Of a stretch of 64,000 nt of DNA, positions 23,028-36,922 are shown one piece after another (position 1 is the stretch's first letter; each line of letters opens with the position of its first letter). Source of the stretch: Augochlora pura (Eukaryota > Arthropoda > Insecta > Hymenoptera > Halictidae); NCBI RefSeq assembly GCF_028453695.1, contig NC_135777.1, positions 7,305,714 to 7,369,713 of the forward strand, given 5' to 3'. The position numbers and the translations under genes were made by a program. Below the pieces are notes generated by a model. The model ran no database searches. It was not told the DNA's origin and saw only the letters and a program-made list of their open reading frames with translations.

Positions 23028-25217
23028 ATATAATATAAATTATATATAATATAATAGTATTAAATATTGTCGAGAATTGTGTTTTTTGAAACTTTTATGA
23101 CACATGGACGTACGAAAATTGTTCTAAACAATTTTCTCAATAACATTGAACGCAAGGACTTATTTTATGCTATTAATACAAATAATAGAGTTTCGGGTCT
23201 ACACGGACCCAGCGTTCGGCGTGATAAGGCAAAGAGATGACCGCGTTTCGTCTTGCAGTCGCTGTATCATACAAGTTCATTGTTGTTTGCCAAAAAAGAA
23301 AATCGTAGAAGCTTCTACGTGGAGGAAACTGGTGAAAGGTTGGGTGGAAAAGAGGATAAAGGGTAGAGACGGCGGAGAAGCAGGTATCGGCCGGGGAAAA
23401 ATGACAGATACGAAACGGTTACTGTACCAGTCGACCGGTTCTTCTTGTTACTAACTTCCTTCGCACGACATATACTGGGTGACGGTCATAGCAAGAACTT
23501 CATTGTCGTTTTCCTCTGTATACCGGGTGGCGCAACGATACTCGATACCAATAATTTACAAAATCACGGCGAAAGAAAATACCAATCACCAATTATTTCA
23601 TTCCACCGTATACTTTACGCAAAAACTTGAATTTCAAACGCATCAGTCTTAAATGTTAGTCGAAATTTGCATTGAAAAATGGTACAAAAATTCCAAGTTC
23701 GTTTACCTGAAAATTTTAAATCTCTTTTAGCGCTCTTTCTTTCCCGAATTAACGGCGACACTTGCTTCAATACCGAATTATCGTCCATAATTCAGCGCGT
23801 TCCAATTTTCAGCGTAATAAAAAGCGCGATCCATTAGAAACGCCATCGTGTTATTTACCACACATTCGATAAGCGTTGCCTATATATCGACGATCCAGTT
23901 CTCGGGCAAAATCCTACGAAAAACAAGCCCCTCGGTCCGAGGGCGAAAATAGCGTGCGCACCAGTTTCACCGCTCCTTTGCTCCATTTCCTCGGCGATTA
24001 TTATGTAAGACCCTTATCGAATCGGGGACCACAATTACGGCCACACGGCGAGCAGAAATTTCGTCTGGGTCGCCGGAACGGGTTCGTCGTGCGATCAAAT
24101 GTCACGGGTCGCTTATAGGTGTCTAGTAATTAGGTAACGCGAAAGTCGAGCGGATATTGGTCCGCGACACGTATACGCCGCCTGAAAACGACGAAAAAGA
24201 AGCGTTATTACGTGATCGAGGGAGGTAGACCGTGTCTAATATAAATCGACAATATCTCCGGTACGATTCAGATTTTCGCTCGTGCAAACTGCACGTTGCA
24301 CCGGAGGCGAATCGCAACGTGTAACAATGTAACCGAAAACTACATGATAGTTTTCTACCTTTTTATTGGTGCACAATATATTTTCGTCCGTAAAACGTCT
24401 AGTATATGCGACAGAAAATTAAATAAAATAAAACTATATTCTCGAAGATATTTTTAATAAATTCAAATTATCTAAATTCGTGAAAATAGGTATAGTATTG
24501 TATTGGACAGTATTTGAGTCATATTGAAAATTGTGAAAAAACTAGACCCATTGAAAATACTTTTAATTTCTTATATATCAATATATTAATATTAATTAAT
24601 TTCTTATATATTATTTTGGTTTTTCGAGCCAAGTTAATATGGTATCGATATTATTCTCAAGCACTAAATGGGAAGACTTTCTTCATTAAGAAAGCAAACT
24701 CTGCTGGCAATACGTTCAACTGCATTGGAATCGATCTCGACACCACCGGTTAGCTTCCCATTAATACTACCGCTGATAAATAGCGAACCGTATCAGGGCT
24801 CGATAAGCAATTTTAATTGCAGCAGAATGCACTGATGAATTTATGGTTCCGAGCACGTAAGGCGATAGAGATCGGGGCGGCTCGCGAAATTCTTCTCGCG
24901 GCGGCTGCGTCCTGTACCCGTAACAAAGAGCGAATTCTCATAGAGATTGAATTAACGCTTGGCAGGAACAACGAGCTTTTTTCCCACGTCCGAGACACCA
25001 GTGTTTTCGCGCGCGTCGTAGAACCCCGCGACAGCGATCGCTAAACTTCTGATCCGTCGTCGAGATAGATCCGTTCGTCCTGCTCCCTAACAAACTCGGC
25101 GTTAACAATCGCGCAGGGATCAGCCTGTAAACAGAGATATAAATGTTCCTTATATAAATTCTCGATCGTGCGCGCCAGGTCCCGGCGGAACTTGTCTACC
25201 GTGTTCCGGTCTTACAA

Positions 25218-25476
25218 TTAACCTCTTAGGCACGGCTGAATTTCGCGCAGGTAAAGTTTTTCGTAACTAAATTACCTTTTTTCTTAATATATATTTTTTC
25301 TGTATATCTATATACAGTATTCTATATAGTATTAATTACATATATTCTTCTCTTAGTGTATTGTACATACACACTTTCGCTTGAATTGTTTACTTTAATA
25401 ATTAATAAAACAATTGAGCGAAGCACGAAACATCCACGAAAGCCACTATAGTGGCGCGTCCTGTCTAAGAGGTTAA
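25218..25476 (+). mobile_element. TTAA-flanked MITE, copy A (piggyBac-like)
   Basis: Element of 251 bp (25222-25472) bounded on both sides by TTAA, the target duplication of piggyBac-type transposons. The termini are imperfect inverted repeats: CCTCTTAGGCACG on the left and CGTCCTGTCTAAGAGG on the right. It has no coding capacity. A homologous copy lies in opposite orientation at 33046-33334; the shared interior includes TTTCGCGC followed by TAAAGTTTTTCGTAACTAAA and, near the other end, CCACTATAGTGGC. Assignment to piggyBac rests on TTAA and the CCY-type ends; no transposase is present. Confidence 0.75.
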
Positions 25477-26800
25477 GGTAATTAACTCCTCGAACGATCG
25501 TCTCGCGGCGTTGCGGTAGACAGGATCCTCTATGATCCATGTTACATTTTCGTAACACGCAGGGCGCGTTTCATCCGCCAACCGGATACAAAGAAACATT
25601 ATAAGGTTGTCTTTTTTAAGAAAAGAATTTATTGTTGACCGTTTCAATCTCCGTTGAAAGCGGATGTAAAAAGTGGAAGGTGACCGCGAGAAATTGGAGA
25701 AAAAGCGTTGTGTGATCGTCTCGGGGACCTTGAACGATATTACGAGCGACAAAAAACAATTTCGGATGGACCACCGACAACTGGAATAATTAAGACGATC
25801 GTGTTAGGTGGTCCATTCGTTTTAGCGATTCAAGGAAAATTGACGGAATTATCAGACATCTAGAAATAGTTTAGTATATGTAACTGTATGGATCGATCAA
25901 ATCGTAAAGATTAATCATCCAAATATTCAAAGAAGAGAGTTACATTGACTAAACTGTACCATGAGCGTAGAATAATATAGAGTCGTTTCGATATTTTTCT
26001 GGTAACTTTGAAGTCTTACGCTATAAGTTGTGCTCTTTATCGATAAAACGCTGAATCGAATATCTTCACAAAATTAAATCTTGAAAAACGAAACAATTTT
26101 TCGTACGATAATACAGTTCATTTTTCATCGCGTCTTCTTGCATTTTACAAATTATAATGCATCATAACTTTTCGGGTTATGTCAGGTGTGCACCGCGGGA
26201 ACGTTTCCCGATTGCCGAGGCCAGGTGTTTAATTCGCTAACGACTGCTCTCGTTTTACTTAATCAATATTCAGTTACAATTTCAACACCGATCGACGGGG
26301 GCACTTGATACTTCGACGATTCGTTATTGTGCAACGTTTCGCGGTATTTTATGCCGTGGGAAACGTGTGCGCGCGGGTCGCCTCGTTTTCACGGAAATGT
26401 AATTACACCGTGCGCGCGTACGCAACCACGGTTTCCGGGAAGAAACTCCCGAGACACACGCGGCCGAGGAGGAGGTGTCGTGTTAAATGTGTATTACCGG
26501 CCTATTAAAAGTTCCGGGGGAGGATTTAACGGGAACCATTTAGAATTTCTGTTTCCATCTGCTCGGCGCTTTCGCACGGTGAATGAAAATGGTATTCGCT
26601 TCGCGCGACAAACGGCTACGGTGAATTCCGTGCCGGTGGATTGTTTCGTTCGGGATAGATTCAACGCCGGGAGCATCTGCTCTGATTCTAGATTGCGCAT
26701 CACTTTCTTAGCGGCGTTAATTAGCAGCGGGAAGACGACCAGACGAGATTACCTCGCGTACCGGAGAGGTTTAATATAAAAATTAGTCGTTGTTCGAGCG

Positions 26801-26835
26801 TACAGTCGCCGGCAAAAGTACAAGAAAACCGAGTG
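26801..26835 (+). mobile_element. Possible Tc1/mariner-like terminus
   Basis: Begins TACAGTCGCCGGCAAAAGTA, the TA-plus-CAGT style of Tc1-type ends. No matching opposite terminus was found nearby, so it is at best an isolated or truncated end. Weak call from a short motif. Confidence 0.3.
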
Positions 26836-27239
26836 GTGAATTGTTTAAAATAACCTTGGTAAATAACAAAGTATAAAACTTGAAGTGATATTATCTAGAA
26901 ATAAGTTTAGAATGTTTATTTTTACAGTAACATTTTATTGGTTGTCGAACCAACTGGGAGAAATGATTAAATAATGTTCAAAAATGATATGAAAAGGATG
27001 GGTAATGAACGCAGGATAATAAATACTGGAAGCCTAAACGTCGTGACTCATGGACCACTCCCTTCGCACGAAAGAAGTTTGAACGACAGGAGTGGCGAGT
27101 TCGGATCGGACTATAGTTTGACCGATATTTTTCGGGCCCGATCGGCGCCCGAATCGTTTCGGTCGCCTGCGTTTCGTCGTATGGAAATGAGGCGGTTATG
27201 TGAACGAATGTACAGTTACACGAATCGCCGAAGTCGACG

Positions 27240-27263
27240 GAGAAGAAGAAGAAGAAGAAGAAG
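27240..27263. repeat. (GAA)n trinucleotide repeat
   Basis: About eight GAA/AGA units read directly in a CpG-rich island. They create short poly-Arg and poly-Glu frames that are not supported as genes. Confidence 0.9.
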
Positions 27264-30200
27264 GTGCCGGCCTGAAAAGAGGAGCGTGGAAAGAGGAGAG
27301 GGGGAGAGACTCGCGCGGAAAGGAGGCCACAAGCGAGACCCGGCCGTCACCGTTATATTGGCGCTCACGGCGAAGCCACCTTGGTTCACCTCGATTTACG
27401 ACCAGTTTCTCGTAACTCCGGGACCACGTGTGCCGCCAGTTTCGACGTTATGTTTGACCTCTGCACCCACCTGTTCAGGCCATCGCAGGTGGCTAGTTCG
27501 TGTACGCTAAGCAACAGGTACGGATTTCCGCCGGAGGAATAGATTAGGACAGCGTTAATTTTACCGTGGCAGAAGACAAATCGCCTTTCCCGTCATGTTC
27601 GGCCGGATGCATCGCTCGAGAACTGTTTGCCGATCGAATTTTGCATACCGAACCAATATTCGATTCTGTCGAAAATCGGATTGGAATCGAAATACAGGGT
27701 ATAAACAAAAGAATTTAATTAACTATATTTATCGAGTGAAACACGTTGAACTTTGTTATTTCAGAATAAATGAAAACCTTCTCATTAAAATATGAATAAA
27801 AAAAAGAATACAAAGATTTATCATGTCTCGCTCGATAAATGTAAAGTTAATTATGTCCGAAAATGAACTAAAACAATTTGTCATCCTACAGTAACCGGCT
27901 CCACTATCTTGGAGAGATCAAGGTAATTTAAGGATGCTGAGGCTCTCGGCTTATTAAGATCGTCCAAGCATGAGAAAGAGTGGCTACTGGTTTTTACGAT
28001 TGATGCGGACAGTGTTAATTTTGTATGAACTTTGTAAAAGATCTCGGAAAAGTTAACATACTTTCAGGGTTCTATACTACAACTATGAAGTTGTCGATAC
28101 TTCAGATTAGAATTTACTGGTTGGTAAATAACGCATTATTTATAAGGTGTGGCGTATTAAATTTACGCCGAGGTGGTACGCAACGCTGTTATCGTTGACG
28201 CTTGTTGTTCCAGTTTGATTTAAAAGTATCCCCACCTGTTTTGCATTCGGTTTGTTAGAATCGTGGAGCAACAGAGGGCATCGTTTTGTCATCGCAACGA
28301 ATTCGCCGATATCGCCAGCTGGTATATACTCTCTACGGGCGATTCGGTCATGCATCCCTCTCGGCCGGCATCGATTTGAAAGTCTATGCGACGCGGACGG
28401 TCGTGATCCTTTCGCGTATCGTGGAAAATTACGCTACGCGGATCTATGGCCCCCATAGAACGGCCGACGGAGTCTCTCCATCGTTGTCACGATCCTGTCG
28501 ATGTTATAGTTCTCATATAATACAAACGTCTCGAATACCAACGGAGGAAGTCGACGTATATTGTTGTCCCCTTGCCCCATCGTTGCGCATAGATTTTCCC
28601 AACTAACTTTCTAATTTCCATAGATTCGCCCCGAAGGAAACTGTTTTGCCGCGCCGTTGCCGCGTCTATTCCCAGGAAGATTAAAATATTTCCAAGTTTA
28701 TCCGCCGCGGAATCTGCGGAATCCGCGAAGAGGCAAATAATAAATCATTATTGTGCATGCGAGCGCGATAATAACGTGTTGATGCAACCGAGTGATGCTT
28801 CAGGGACTTTCGTTATTTGCCGTGAATCTAGTAAAGCCACAGTCGACATTAAAGTTGACACAGATTTATTAAATGTCACAGTGTATTGTAACCAGTAACT
28901 CGTCGTACCATTTTCTATGGTACCATTTTCTTCCTAGTTACTATGATCACTTCTTACGCGATTTATCAATTTTTATCTAATTATTAGACAATAGCGAATA
29001 GATGCAATAATAAATTGTGAATTCGAGCGTTGAATTTAGAAAATACTGTTGCAAATATAAAACGCAACATAATCGAAACACAAGTCTGTATCGAAGAATG
29101 CTTAAAAGCTATAATTGCCCGGAAGTGGATACCGTAAAAATTATATGCATCCTTGAATTATAGAAGAAGCGCAATATTACGCAATCATTGGATGGCTCGT
29201 GTTCAATATCACTTTCACTTATTGGACGCGTTCATTGAAGGCTTCCAATGGGTTACCATCCATTCGGAAACGCGACGCTAGACCAGGTACCAATTAAATT
29301 ATGTAAGACCTCCGGCGTCGCTCAAAAGAGTGTAGTATTCCATGGTAGCGCACTCGTATCGCTTTCTTCAACCGGGGCTGCTGTTACCTGAATAAAAGTG
29401 TCACGTGTTAGGTCCGTCTGTCAGCACGTGCCGACGTTTCTTACACCCGCTCCAAAAAGTATCGGTGAATGCAAATACGATCCGCCTTGTCCGCAAAAAA
29501 ATTGCGCCACGTGATCCCTGCGATGGAAACGATCGAGTCTATTGACTATAAAAGAGTGTCGTGTGTGCGAGGCGTTCAATTTGAGTTCCTCGAATTCTTA
29601 AATAATATCTTTCAGACATTATCGTGCTATCCGAGGCAGTTTCTTATTTCATGCGCGGTATAGAATTCTAGAGAATTTGATTCTTCGCGTTCGGAGAACT
29701 TTCTCAGATCGTCTAACAGCGTTAGTTAGGTTATGTCAGATCACATAGAACATATAAAATTTTTTACCGCAGCCTCAACACATTTTTGTTAAAACATTTC
29801 CTGCCTCGGTGTTCGATAATTGAGAATCATTATTCGACTATTGGACGCATTCTCCCCGAATCCGACAAATTATTAGCGTTTTATGGACCGTGAAAAGAGC
29901 CAAGCGACTACAATACTCATTCCTCTGTGCCGACCGCATTGTAGTACAGAAGGCACGTTTAACCGTGGAAAAGTCCCTTGTCCGTTGACACGGGAAACGC
30001 GACGATTATTTCGGTAGAGCAGCCTTATTACGTTGAACTTGCCGCAAATGTTGGCTTAAACGAGAAATGCCATGCATTATGCGCCGTTCTTTTGTGCCCG
30101 ATACATCGTGACGTAGAATTCATTAGCGCCGGTGAAAGCGAACTATTATTCTGTACGTCTATTATCTGAAATGGAAGGAATCGAACGTCAGCCTTTTTGT

Positions 30201-31904
30201 GTTGAACTCGGGTATCAAAAGCGAAGAAACTGAATAAAATATTGTGCTAAACATGTACATACAACGTTCCTCGCTTTTGTACTTTTAAATTGCAGTATTT
30301 TTCTTATTTAGTTATGCTTATATAACTGAATAATTCATCTTTTTCTTTTAACCTTTTTACGGTGTTCGTCGGTCGAATCAGAAATTGTATTATAATAGAA
30401 TATTTGCTACTTAGATGTTTATTCGTTCTTACATCATATAATATATTAATTTTTGTCACGAATGTATAACATTCGCAAAAGGAGGTAAAGACAAATTGAT
30501 TAAACTGTAAATTAGACCTTTGACATCGCCATGATGAAGTCTCACTGCCCGCGAAGAAAAATAAATGAAAAATCGTAGGGACTCGTGGATTATGTTTCCG
30601 TGTATGTAACCGATGAAGCACAGAGAGACCGGTCCGCTTGGACTTTCTCGGTTTGGCTAGATTTCACGTCGAATAAACTGTGTATTATAAATACGTTCGC
30701 TAACCACCGCCGACGTTAAATCTTGCTTGCGTCGATGTGGTCAACGTCCCCGTACTACGCACAACAAATACGCTCGTTAATCACCGTCATGAATTTCACC
30801 ATTGAAAAATGACCACGCCCGACACGCGCAAACCTCCCTCGTATGTAACTGCCTGAACCTTGCGGCCCCTCGTGTTTGTTATATTAATTAGCGTGTTACC
30901 GCGGGATTTGCATGATATTCCGGAAAGCGATGACACGACGCCGCTTTCTCAACTATCGTTTTATACGGAATCTAGTCTCCCGACTATTTTTACGATTCAA
31001 TAGTGCCTCTAATTATCGCAAACAAAATGTTTGCGATTCGACGCGTAATGAAGTAGCTTCGAGTCCTCCTTATCGGTTCACGAGGGATAATCCATCTTAT
31101 CAGTTAAGGGTTAGACACCGTCGAGTTTATACCGTCATCCTTTAACGGTAATGATGCACATCACATGAATTTACCGCTAATCCTGTTCATTATGCAGAGA
31201 GATGATTAACGATCGGTAGATATTAATTCGCGCGTTCTCATGGTCGTCTTTGTGGACCACGGAAAAATATCTTCTGCGTTGATCTTGGCAGCGAGAAGTC
31301 TGAAACAAACGAATTGCAATTTATACAATTGTTGACTAGACACGAAAAGATTTGAATAAGATTTTAATAACATCGTTACGTTATTTTCATCTTGGAAAAT
31401 TTTTCGCAAAAGATCTGTTAATGTAGAATATCGATGATTTATCATAATTGTAATCTTTCTACGATTTTACGTTTGTTCGATATTATCACAGATACAGAAA
31501 ATTTGCCGTCTATCGTATTATATGAAGAATTATATGCTAGATTAAAGAATGTATATTTATAATTACGCATATATACTACCGGTATACAAAAACGATTTTC
31601 AGTAAACCATTTTTGTATTTCTAGCTTTAAATTATAAACACAAATTTTCCCAAGCACGTTGTGTTGTAATTATAAACTGAAGATATTTAATTATAATTAA
31701 ATGGCACGTAGCGATCGTCTCTCATTGAAGTCCATAAACTAAACGCATAGAGCGAAGAGAACCGTAAAAAGCGAGCGTCACAGGTGAAAACCTCGTGATC
31801 AATTTCCTTCGATCTCTCTATAGATCGTCCCGGTCGACTTTTTTCTTCACCGTGGAATTTCCAGTTGGCTTCTACTTCACGCATCTTTGCCTTCGTCCTC
31901 CCTT

Positions 31905-31930
31905 CGTCGTCGTCGTCGTCGTCGTCGTCC
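31905..31930. repeat. (GTC)n trinucleotide repeat
   Basis: About 26 bp of CGT/GTC repeat, giving poly-Val on one strand and poly-Asp on the other. Read directly; no gene supported. Confidence 0.9.
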
Positions 31931-32194
31931 ACGCCCAGAGAGAGACTATCTATCCCGGTTTGTTCTTGTGGCTCGTCGTGTCTTGCACCTGGCTACCTGC
32001 TCCACGACCCGCGCTTCAGTGGGCACGGTCAGTAACCAGCCGAGCAGTTAAAAGCGGGCGCACCTTTAAAAAGAGAAATAAATTTGTATCTTGCTCTCTG
32101 GCAAAACATTCCGCGTTCAGGATCGCGTTTATCGCGAAGACAGACGCGTGACCTCTGCTTTCCAGCTTTCGGACTTCTTTTTTCGACTCTCGCG

Positions 32195-32264
32195 ACAAAA
32201 TTCGCGTTCCACGGAGCTCTATATAACATGACATAACCTGACAAAATTCGCGATCCACGGAGCT
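32195..32264. repeat. Short direct repeat flanking a GACATAACCTGAC motif
   Basis: A segment of about 24 bp (ACAAAATTCGCG, T or A, TCCACGGAGCTC) occurs at 32195-32219 and again at 32241-32264, 46 bp apart, with one substitution. The spacer holds ACATGACATAACCTGAC, the reverse complement of the dispersed GGTTATGTC motif found elsewhere in the window. Confidence 0.85.
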
Positions 32265-33045
32265 CCGAGCCGAACCTGCATATTAATTGGTAGAATTTTG
32301 TAGAAGTCGAGTAAGTTATTTTAATAAATTGTACTATTTATTTATTGATATTTTTGATTTTGAGATTATAAAATTATTCGATCAATAATGCGAAAATTGT
32401 GACTGTAATTGTCTTTAAATGGGTTTATAATTTCATACTTCTTTCTAATTTCATAACTTCTCTTCTTATTCGAATCAAACCTCGTTCGAATACATTTTTC
32501 TGCGATCTGGTATTTATTTCGCAATGACAATTCATTCGTTGTGTTTCTGCTAATATTTCGAATAAAATTTTTACCAATTCTGCTATTGTAGAACAAATTG
32601 TTAACAGTCTCTTGTCAAAAATAGTATGTGGGACATAATACAACTTCGAAAATTCTGTCGTCGCTTATCGTGGCCCGTAAATACCGCGACGACCACGCCA
32701 ACACGCGGTTGATTCGAAAAATAAGGATACATCCGTAATGCTCAGCAGGACGTTACTTGTATATTTATGAACACGCCGCATCCCTACGACGACGAAGCCC
32801 TGTCGTTTCATTGGTCAAACCCGCGACCAGCCCGCCAGTTTAATATTTTTCCGCGGGTATTAAGTATAGTTTTTACGACTACGGGCTAAAGTGCTTCCTT
32901 CGTAAGAGGGTTACGCGGATGGGGCTTCCTACTTCTAGCACCGGTATCGCGGAACGTTGTCATCCGACTCGCATTTCCATCAATAACTATGTAAATATAC
33001 AGCCGATGTAAGATTAGCTAGACGCGCGAACATTTCACGTCGGGA

Positions 33046-33334
33046 TTAACCTCTTAGACACGACGCGCCACACTATAGTGGCTTTCGCGAATGGTTCGAG
33101 CTTAACTCGATTGTTTTATTATTTGTTAAAGCAAACAATTACAGTGAAAGTGTGTATATACGATATATTAAGAAAAGAATATAGGTTATTAATATTATAC
33201 ATAGACACACGGAAAAAATATATATTAAGAGAAAATGGTAATTCTCAATCGGTTAGCGCAATGGTTAGAGAAAATGGTAATTTAGTTACGAAAAACTTTA
33301 TTTGCGCGAAATCTTGCCGTGCCTGAGAGGTTAA
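33046..33334 (-). mobile_element. TTAA-flanked MITE, copy B (piggyBac-like)
   Basis: Inverted relative to copy A at 25218-25476. Bounded by TTAA at 33046-33049 and 33331-33334, with ends CCTCTTAGACACG and (reverse complement) CCTCTCAGGCACG. It is about 30 bp longer than copy A. The extra length looks like an internal duplication: AGAGAAAATGGTAATT occurs twice within 33224-33284. Non-coding; mobilisation would need a transposase from elsewhere. Confidence 0.75.
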
Positions 33335-33993
33335 GAAACTTGTTCGTATCTCGAAAACGTTTGTTTTCGATACTTTCTTTTTAAACGCAGCATAACCTCG
33401 ATTTTTCGTAATTCAATATTTATATATTCTCGTTTGATGTACAATAAAGAATTTTTACCCTTCGATATATATTTATTTAACTATACGATGTAGGAGTTAT
33501 ACTAGCGTTTAAATACCTTCGTTAACCGCAGCAAACGCGATAATCGCTGCTCATTTTCGAGCAGCATCGCGATCGCGGTCTTCAAAATTATAATATGTTA
33601 TTAAAACAAACGTCAACGTATCCCACAGGATACTTAAATCCTGTGCATTCGGCGCGTTTTAACTAATACGCTGCCATCAATCATTGGCCGTGTAATGAAC
33701 AAACCACGGATTTCTCATTACAGCTAATTGATTTCGTCTTACGCAAAACTGACGCAATATCGGCCCCGGCCGCTCTTGAGTCGATTCCAGGCAATTAAAA
33801 CGTCTCGTTAAGACGGCCCGCGCAAATGACAGTTGATCATCATTAATTTTGCTTTCGTTCCGATCCACCGTCGCTCCATCCGGTACGGTTCGCGCGCCAT
33901 TATCTTCGACGCGGAGCGTCTTATACGGCGATCCTTAACGTCGGACAACGATAAAGGAAAACTCTCACGTAAAATATCAATTATTCCCGATTC

Positions 33994-33999
<6 letters not shown>

Positions 34000-34024
<25 letters not shown>

Positions 34025-34032
34025 CCTCTCTC
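34000..34032. repeat. (TC)n microsatellite
   Basis: About 33 bp of CT repeat with one interruption (CTCC), read directly. Confidence 0.93.
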
Positions 34033-36657
34033 GCGCTGTGAATTGTATACGTATTCTATGGTTAATTGCGCCGCCGTTCCTATTCTTGGAGTATCGGCGA
34101 ACCAGCGAGAGGACTTCACGAGACGTTTGCGCGACGTAATTATTAACGGGTGCAACGCCGCGTTGAATGCCTTTCGGAACGAAGATGGAAACATTGTGAT
34201 CCAGCAACGCCTTTATGATTCGATGCCCGGGCAGTCTACCTGTAATTAACTGCCCGATTGTCCCGGCCTGCGAGCCGTATCCGCGAGTTAAAAAGCAAAT
34301 TGGCTGTGCCCCCCTTTGCTTTCACGTTGTCGATCTACGCGTTGCCGCGGCGACCTCTACCCACTTGCCGCGCTCTTTACGGCAAATTCATCCGCGTTTC
34401 TGCACGATAACGTTCATTTACGTTCGCTGGTATATTTCGAAAATTGTAATCAAGGTCGTGAAAAATAGTTATAATTGAACTAAATAGTTGTTCATTTATT
34501 CGTAGTGACACTAAGGAAAATTCTATTTGGATGACCGATTAATTAAACAAATTTTACTCGACCCTATCGAGCGAAAATGGAATAAAAATTCATCTCGTTT
34601 TATCCGAATAAGATTTCACTCGAATGAACTTTTATTACAGAAAAATTGTCTCTTTGCTCTCACCTGATCGTTGGTTATTACTTTCTATTTCTTCTCTTTC
34701 AAATACAAAGCCATCGTTCCATTGAAATATGTACTGAGAATAGAACGAAGACAAAATGACGATTAATCGGCGAGAAAATAGCCTGCGCATTCGACTTTTC
34801 ACGAAGTTTTTCATTTTAGCCGGTACACATTCCCTTGACAGCATATTTCTGAAATTCTTTTCAGAATGTCCTGTCAACTAATTTCTCGTGATTATCAAAT
34901 ATTAAAATCGATAAAAAGTAATTTAATCAGTGGAACGTCGGGGAACCTCGGATTCATTTCGGAGATTTAATAAGAAGTGAAATTGTTCGAAGTTGGAAAG
35001 TTTTAGCGCCGTCACAATATGAAGTGTTTCATAGCTTTAAACGTGCTCGAGCTTTAATTTCCAATATTAATCCTTTTGGTCGGAGCCATGTTAAGTAGAG
35101 ATCCAAAGTATTTTTTTAGACTCACGGTCTGTGCATTTTATACAACTCGGAGCATTTTATACATTATGGAATTAAAGTGACTTGTGCAACAGTTAACAAT
35201 TTTGACAATTTTTGACAATTGAAAATTTTTGCTCTTGACGTTTTTTTTTAATACGAATGAATTTGCTAAAAATTATTTTGCAACGCGGCATAATAATTTT
35301 TAGCAATAGTATAACGATATTTATTTTGACTTTTGCCAACAGATATTCAGCGTGATATGGTCGCGAATCGCGAGAGATCTTTGCTTCGGATCGGCGCGTT
35401 CATCGACCGAATTAACCTCGAAAATGCGATTAACTTTTCGGTATCTAGGTGTAGCATCTTTCTCGGTACAGTGCTCGCGCATCGATCGGTTTATTGTAGG
35501 TGCGATGATGTTAATACTATCGAGGAGGTGAAGGCGAATTCCTTTGCAGCGACTCGTGATAAATGTCAAATAGGTAACGGCGTGTATTGCATAGTTTCCC
35601 CATTTCCGACGCGTTCCGTGAAACTTGAATTTAACCTAGAAACAGTGGTCTCTTATTTCAAATTTTAATTTACTATAACGCTCCGCTGTTTGGAATTTTA
35701 CGAGCTGCATTGTATAGCGGGAAGTAAAATGTCTGGTTAGTAATGGTTAATAAAATGGCTAGTTAATAGTTAATAAAGTTTCCTTGACACTTGAATTATT
35801 TATATTACACATTTATATATATATTTTGTCTTACAACTATTTATTTTTATTAGTTCTAAATACAATTTAAATTGTTACTTATCGATTATCGTTCAATTAT
35901 TTATTCGAAAGTACGTCACAATCTGGAAATAAAATGGTATTCGATCGCAAAAACGATGAAAAGAACAGGAAAGCTTTTCAACTACATTCAAATAAAAAAT
36001 AACATTTTATTTGCGAAACTGGTGTACAAAACATTCGTTCGCAAAAATGATTTATGTCTTTCTTAAAATCCAAATGAAAAATAAATACTAAAGAAATAAA
36101 TTCAAAATTATCTGCGGAATTGTTTAAACGATGTTTCACTATAATTATAATCTGCAAAATGAAACATTAATTTATAATTTGTTGTTCATTATTTAGAACA
36201 TTTGCCCAACACTGGTCTAATGATACTAAACGCTAAACAGAAAGAAAATTCAGTATAAATTGAGCGGAGAATAGAAACATTTGCGATTTACGACGCTACT
36301 TTTCGCCATAATTTATGCGATACCAAACGTCGCGAGATATCGCGACTATTTAGCAATCCCCTTCTGTCTTGCATTCCATCCTCGTCCGCCGAGTTTCGCT
36401 TGTTAAGCCAATTTTTCCATTTCACGAAACCGATGGTATTTCGATTACGTCAGCAGTCATTATTGTCAGCTTAGCGTATAGAATGCGTGGCACGGAGCCG
36501 CGTCGCGACGTGCAGGTCGTCTTTAAAACCCGGTCCATGGGAAATATCGACCGGATGCATTCGGTGTTGATATTGCCGGTTTTCGTGACCTACTTGCGAT
36601 TTATGGGGAGGGCATCGCGCACAGTTTCGTTTCCGATTCTAAATTCTTCAGGCGCCG

Positions 36658-36680
36658 CTCTCTCTCTCTCTCTCTCTCTC
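36658..36680. repeat. (TC)n microsatellite
   Basis: About 23 bp of pure CT repeat, read directly. Confidence 0.93.
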
Positions 36681-36857
36681 CGCCGTCGGAAACACGCGTT
36701 TCAATATTCAATTTCGTAATTTATTCGTGGACCGGCGTTGTCCTGTGGTGGCTGGGTTTTTCTTAACGCCTCCGATGCACTAAAACTGCCCGTCTAACCT
36801 TACTTTATCGATCTAACGAGACCGTGTTTATTCAATTTCAGCTACGATGCCCGAAAA

Positions 36858-36922
36858 CGTGAATTTGTTTGAATAAACTCTTATAAGCAATAAGGGTACG
36901 AATACTTATGAGGCTGACTGTA
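36858..36922 (-). mobile_element. Tc1-like transposon terminus, inward on the minus strand
   Basis: Read on the minus strand from 36922 it starts TACAGTCAGCCTCATAAG, then TATTCGTACCCTTATTGC and TTATAAGAG. The same order of blocks appears at 63394 on the plus strand, so both are copies of one terminal sequence. The TA-CAGT start fits Tc1/mariner elements. No transposase frame follows. Confidence 0.5.

Noticed and set aside
26305..27510. Several long frames (150 and 178 codons) in a CpG-rich island
   Set aside because: Arg- and Ser-rich, overlapping in different frames and partly made by the GAA repeat; no recognisable fold or splice sites.
33235..33265. tRNA-like D-arm text (CGGTTAGCGCAATGGTTAGAG)
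   Set aside because: No acceptor stem, anticodon loop or T-arm can be drawn around it; it lies inside MITE copy B.
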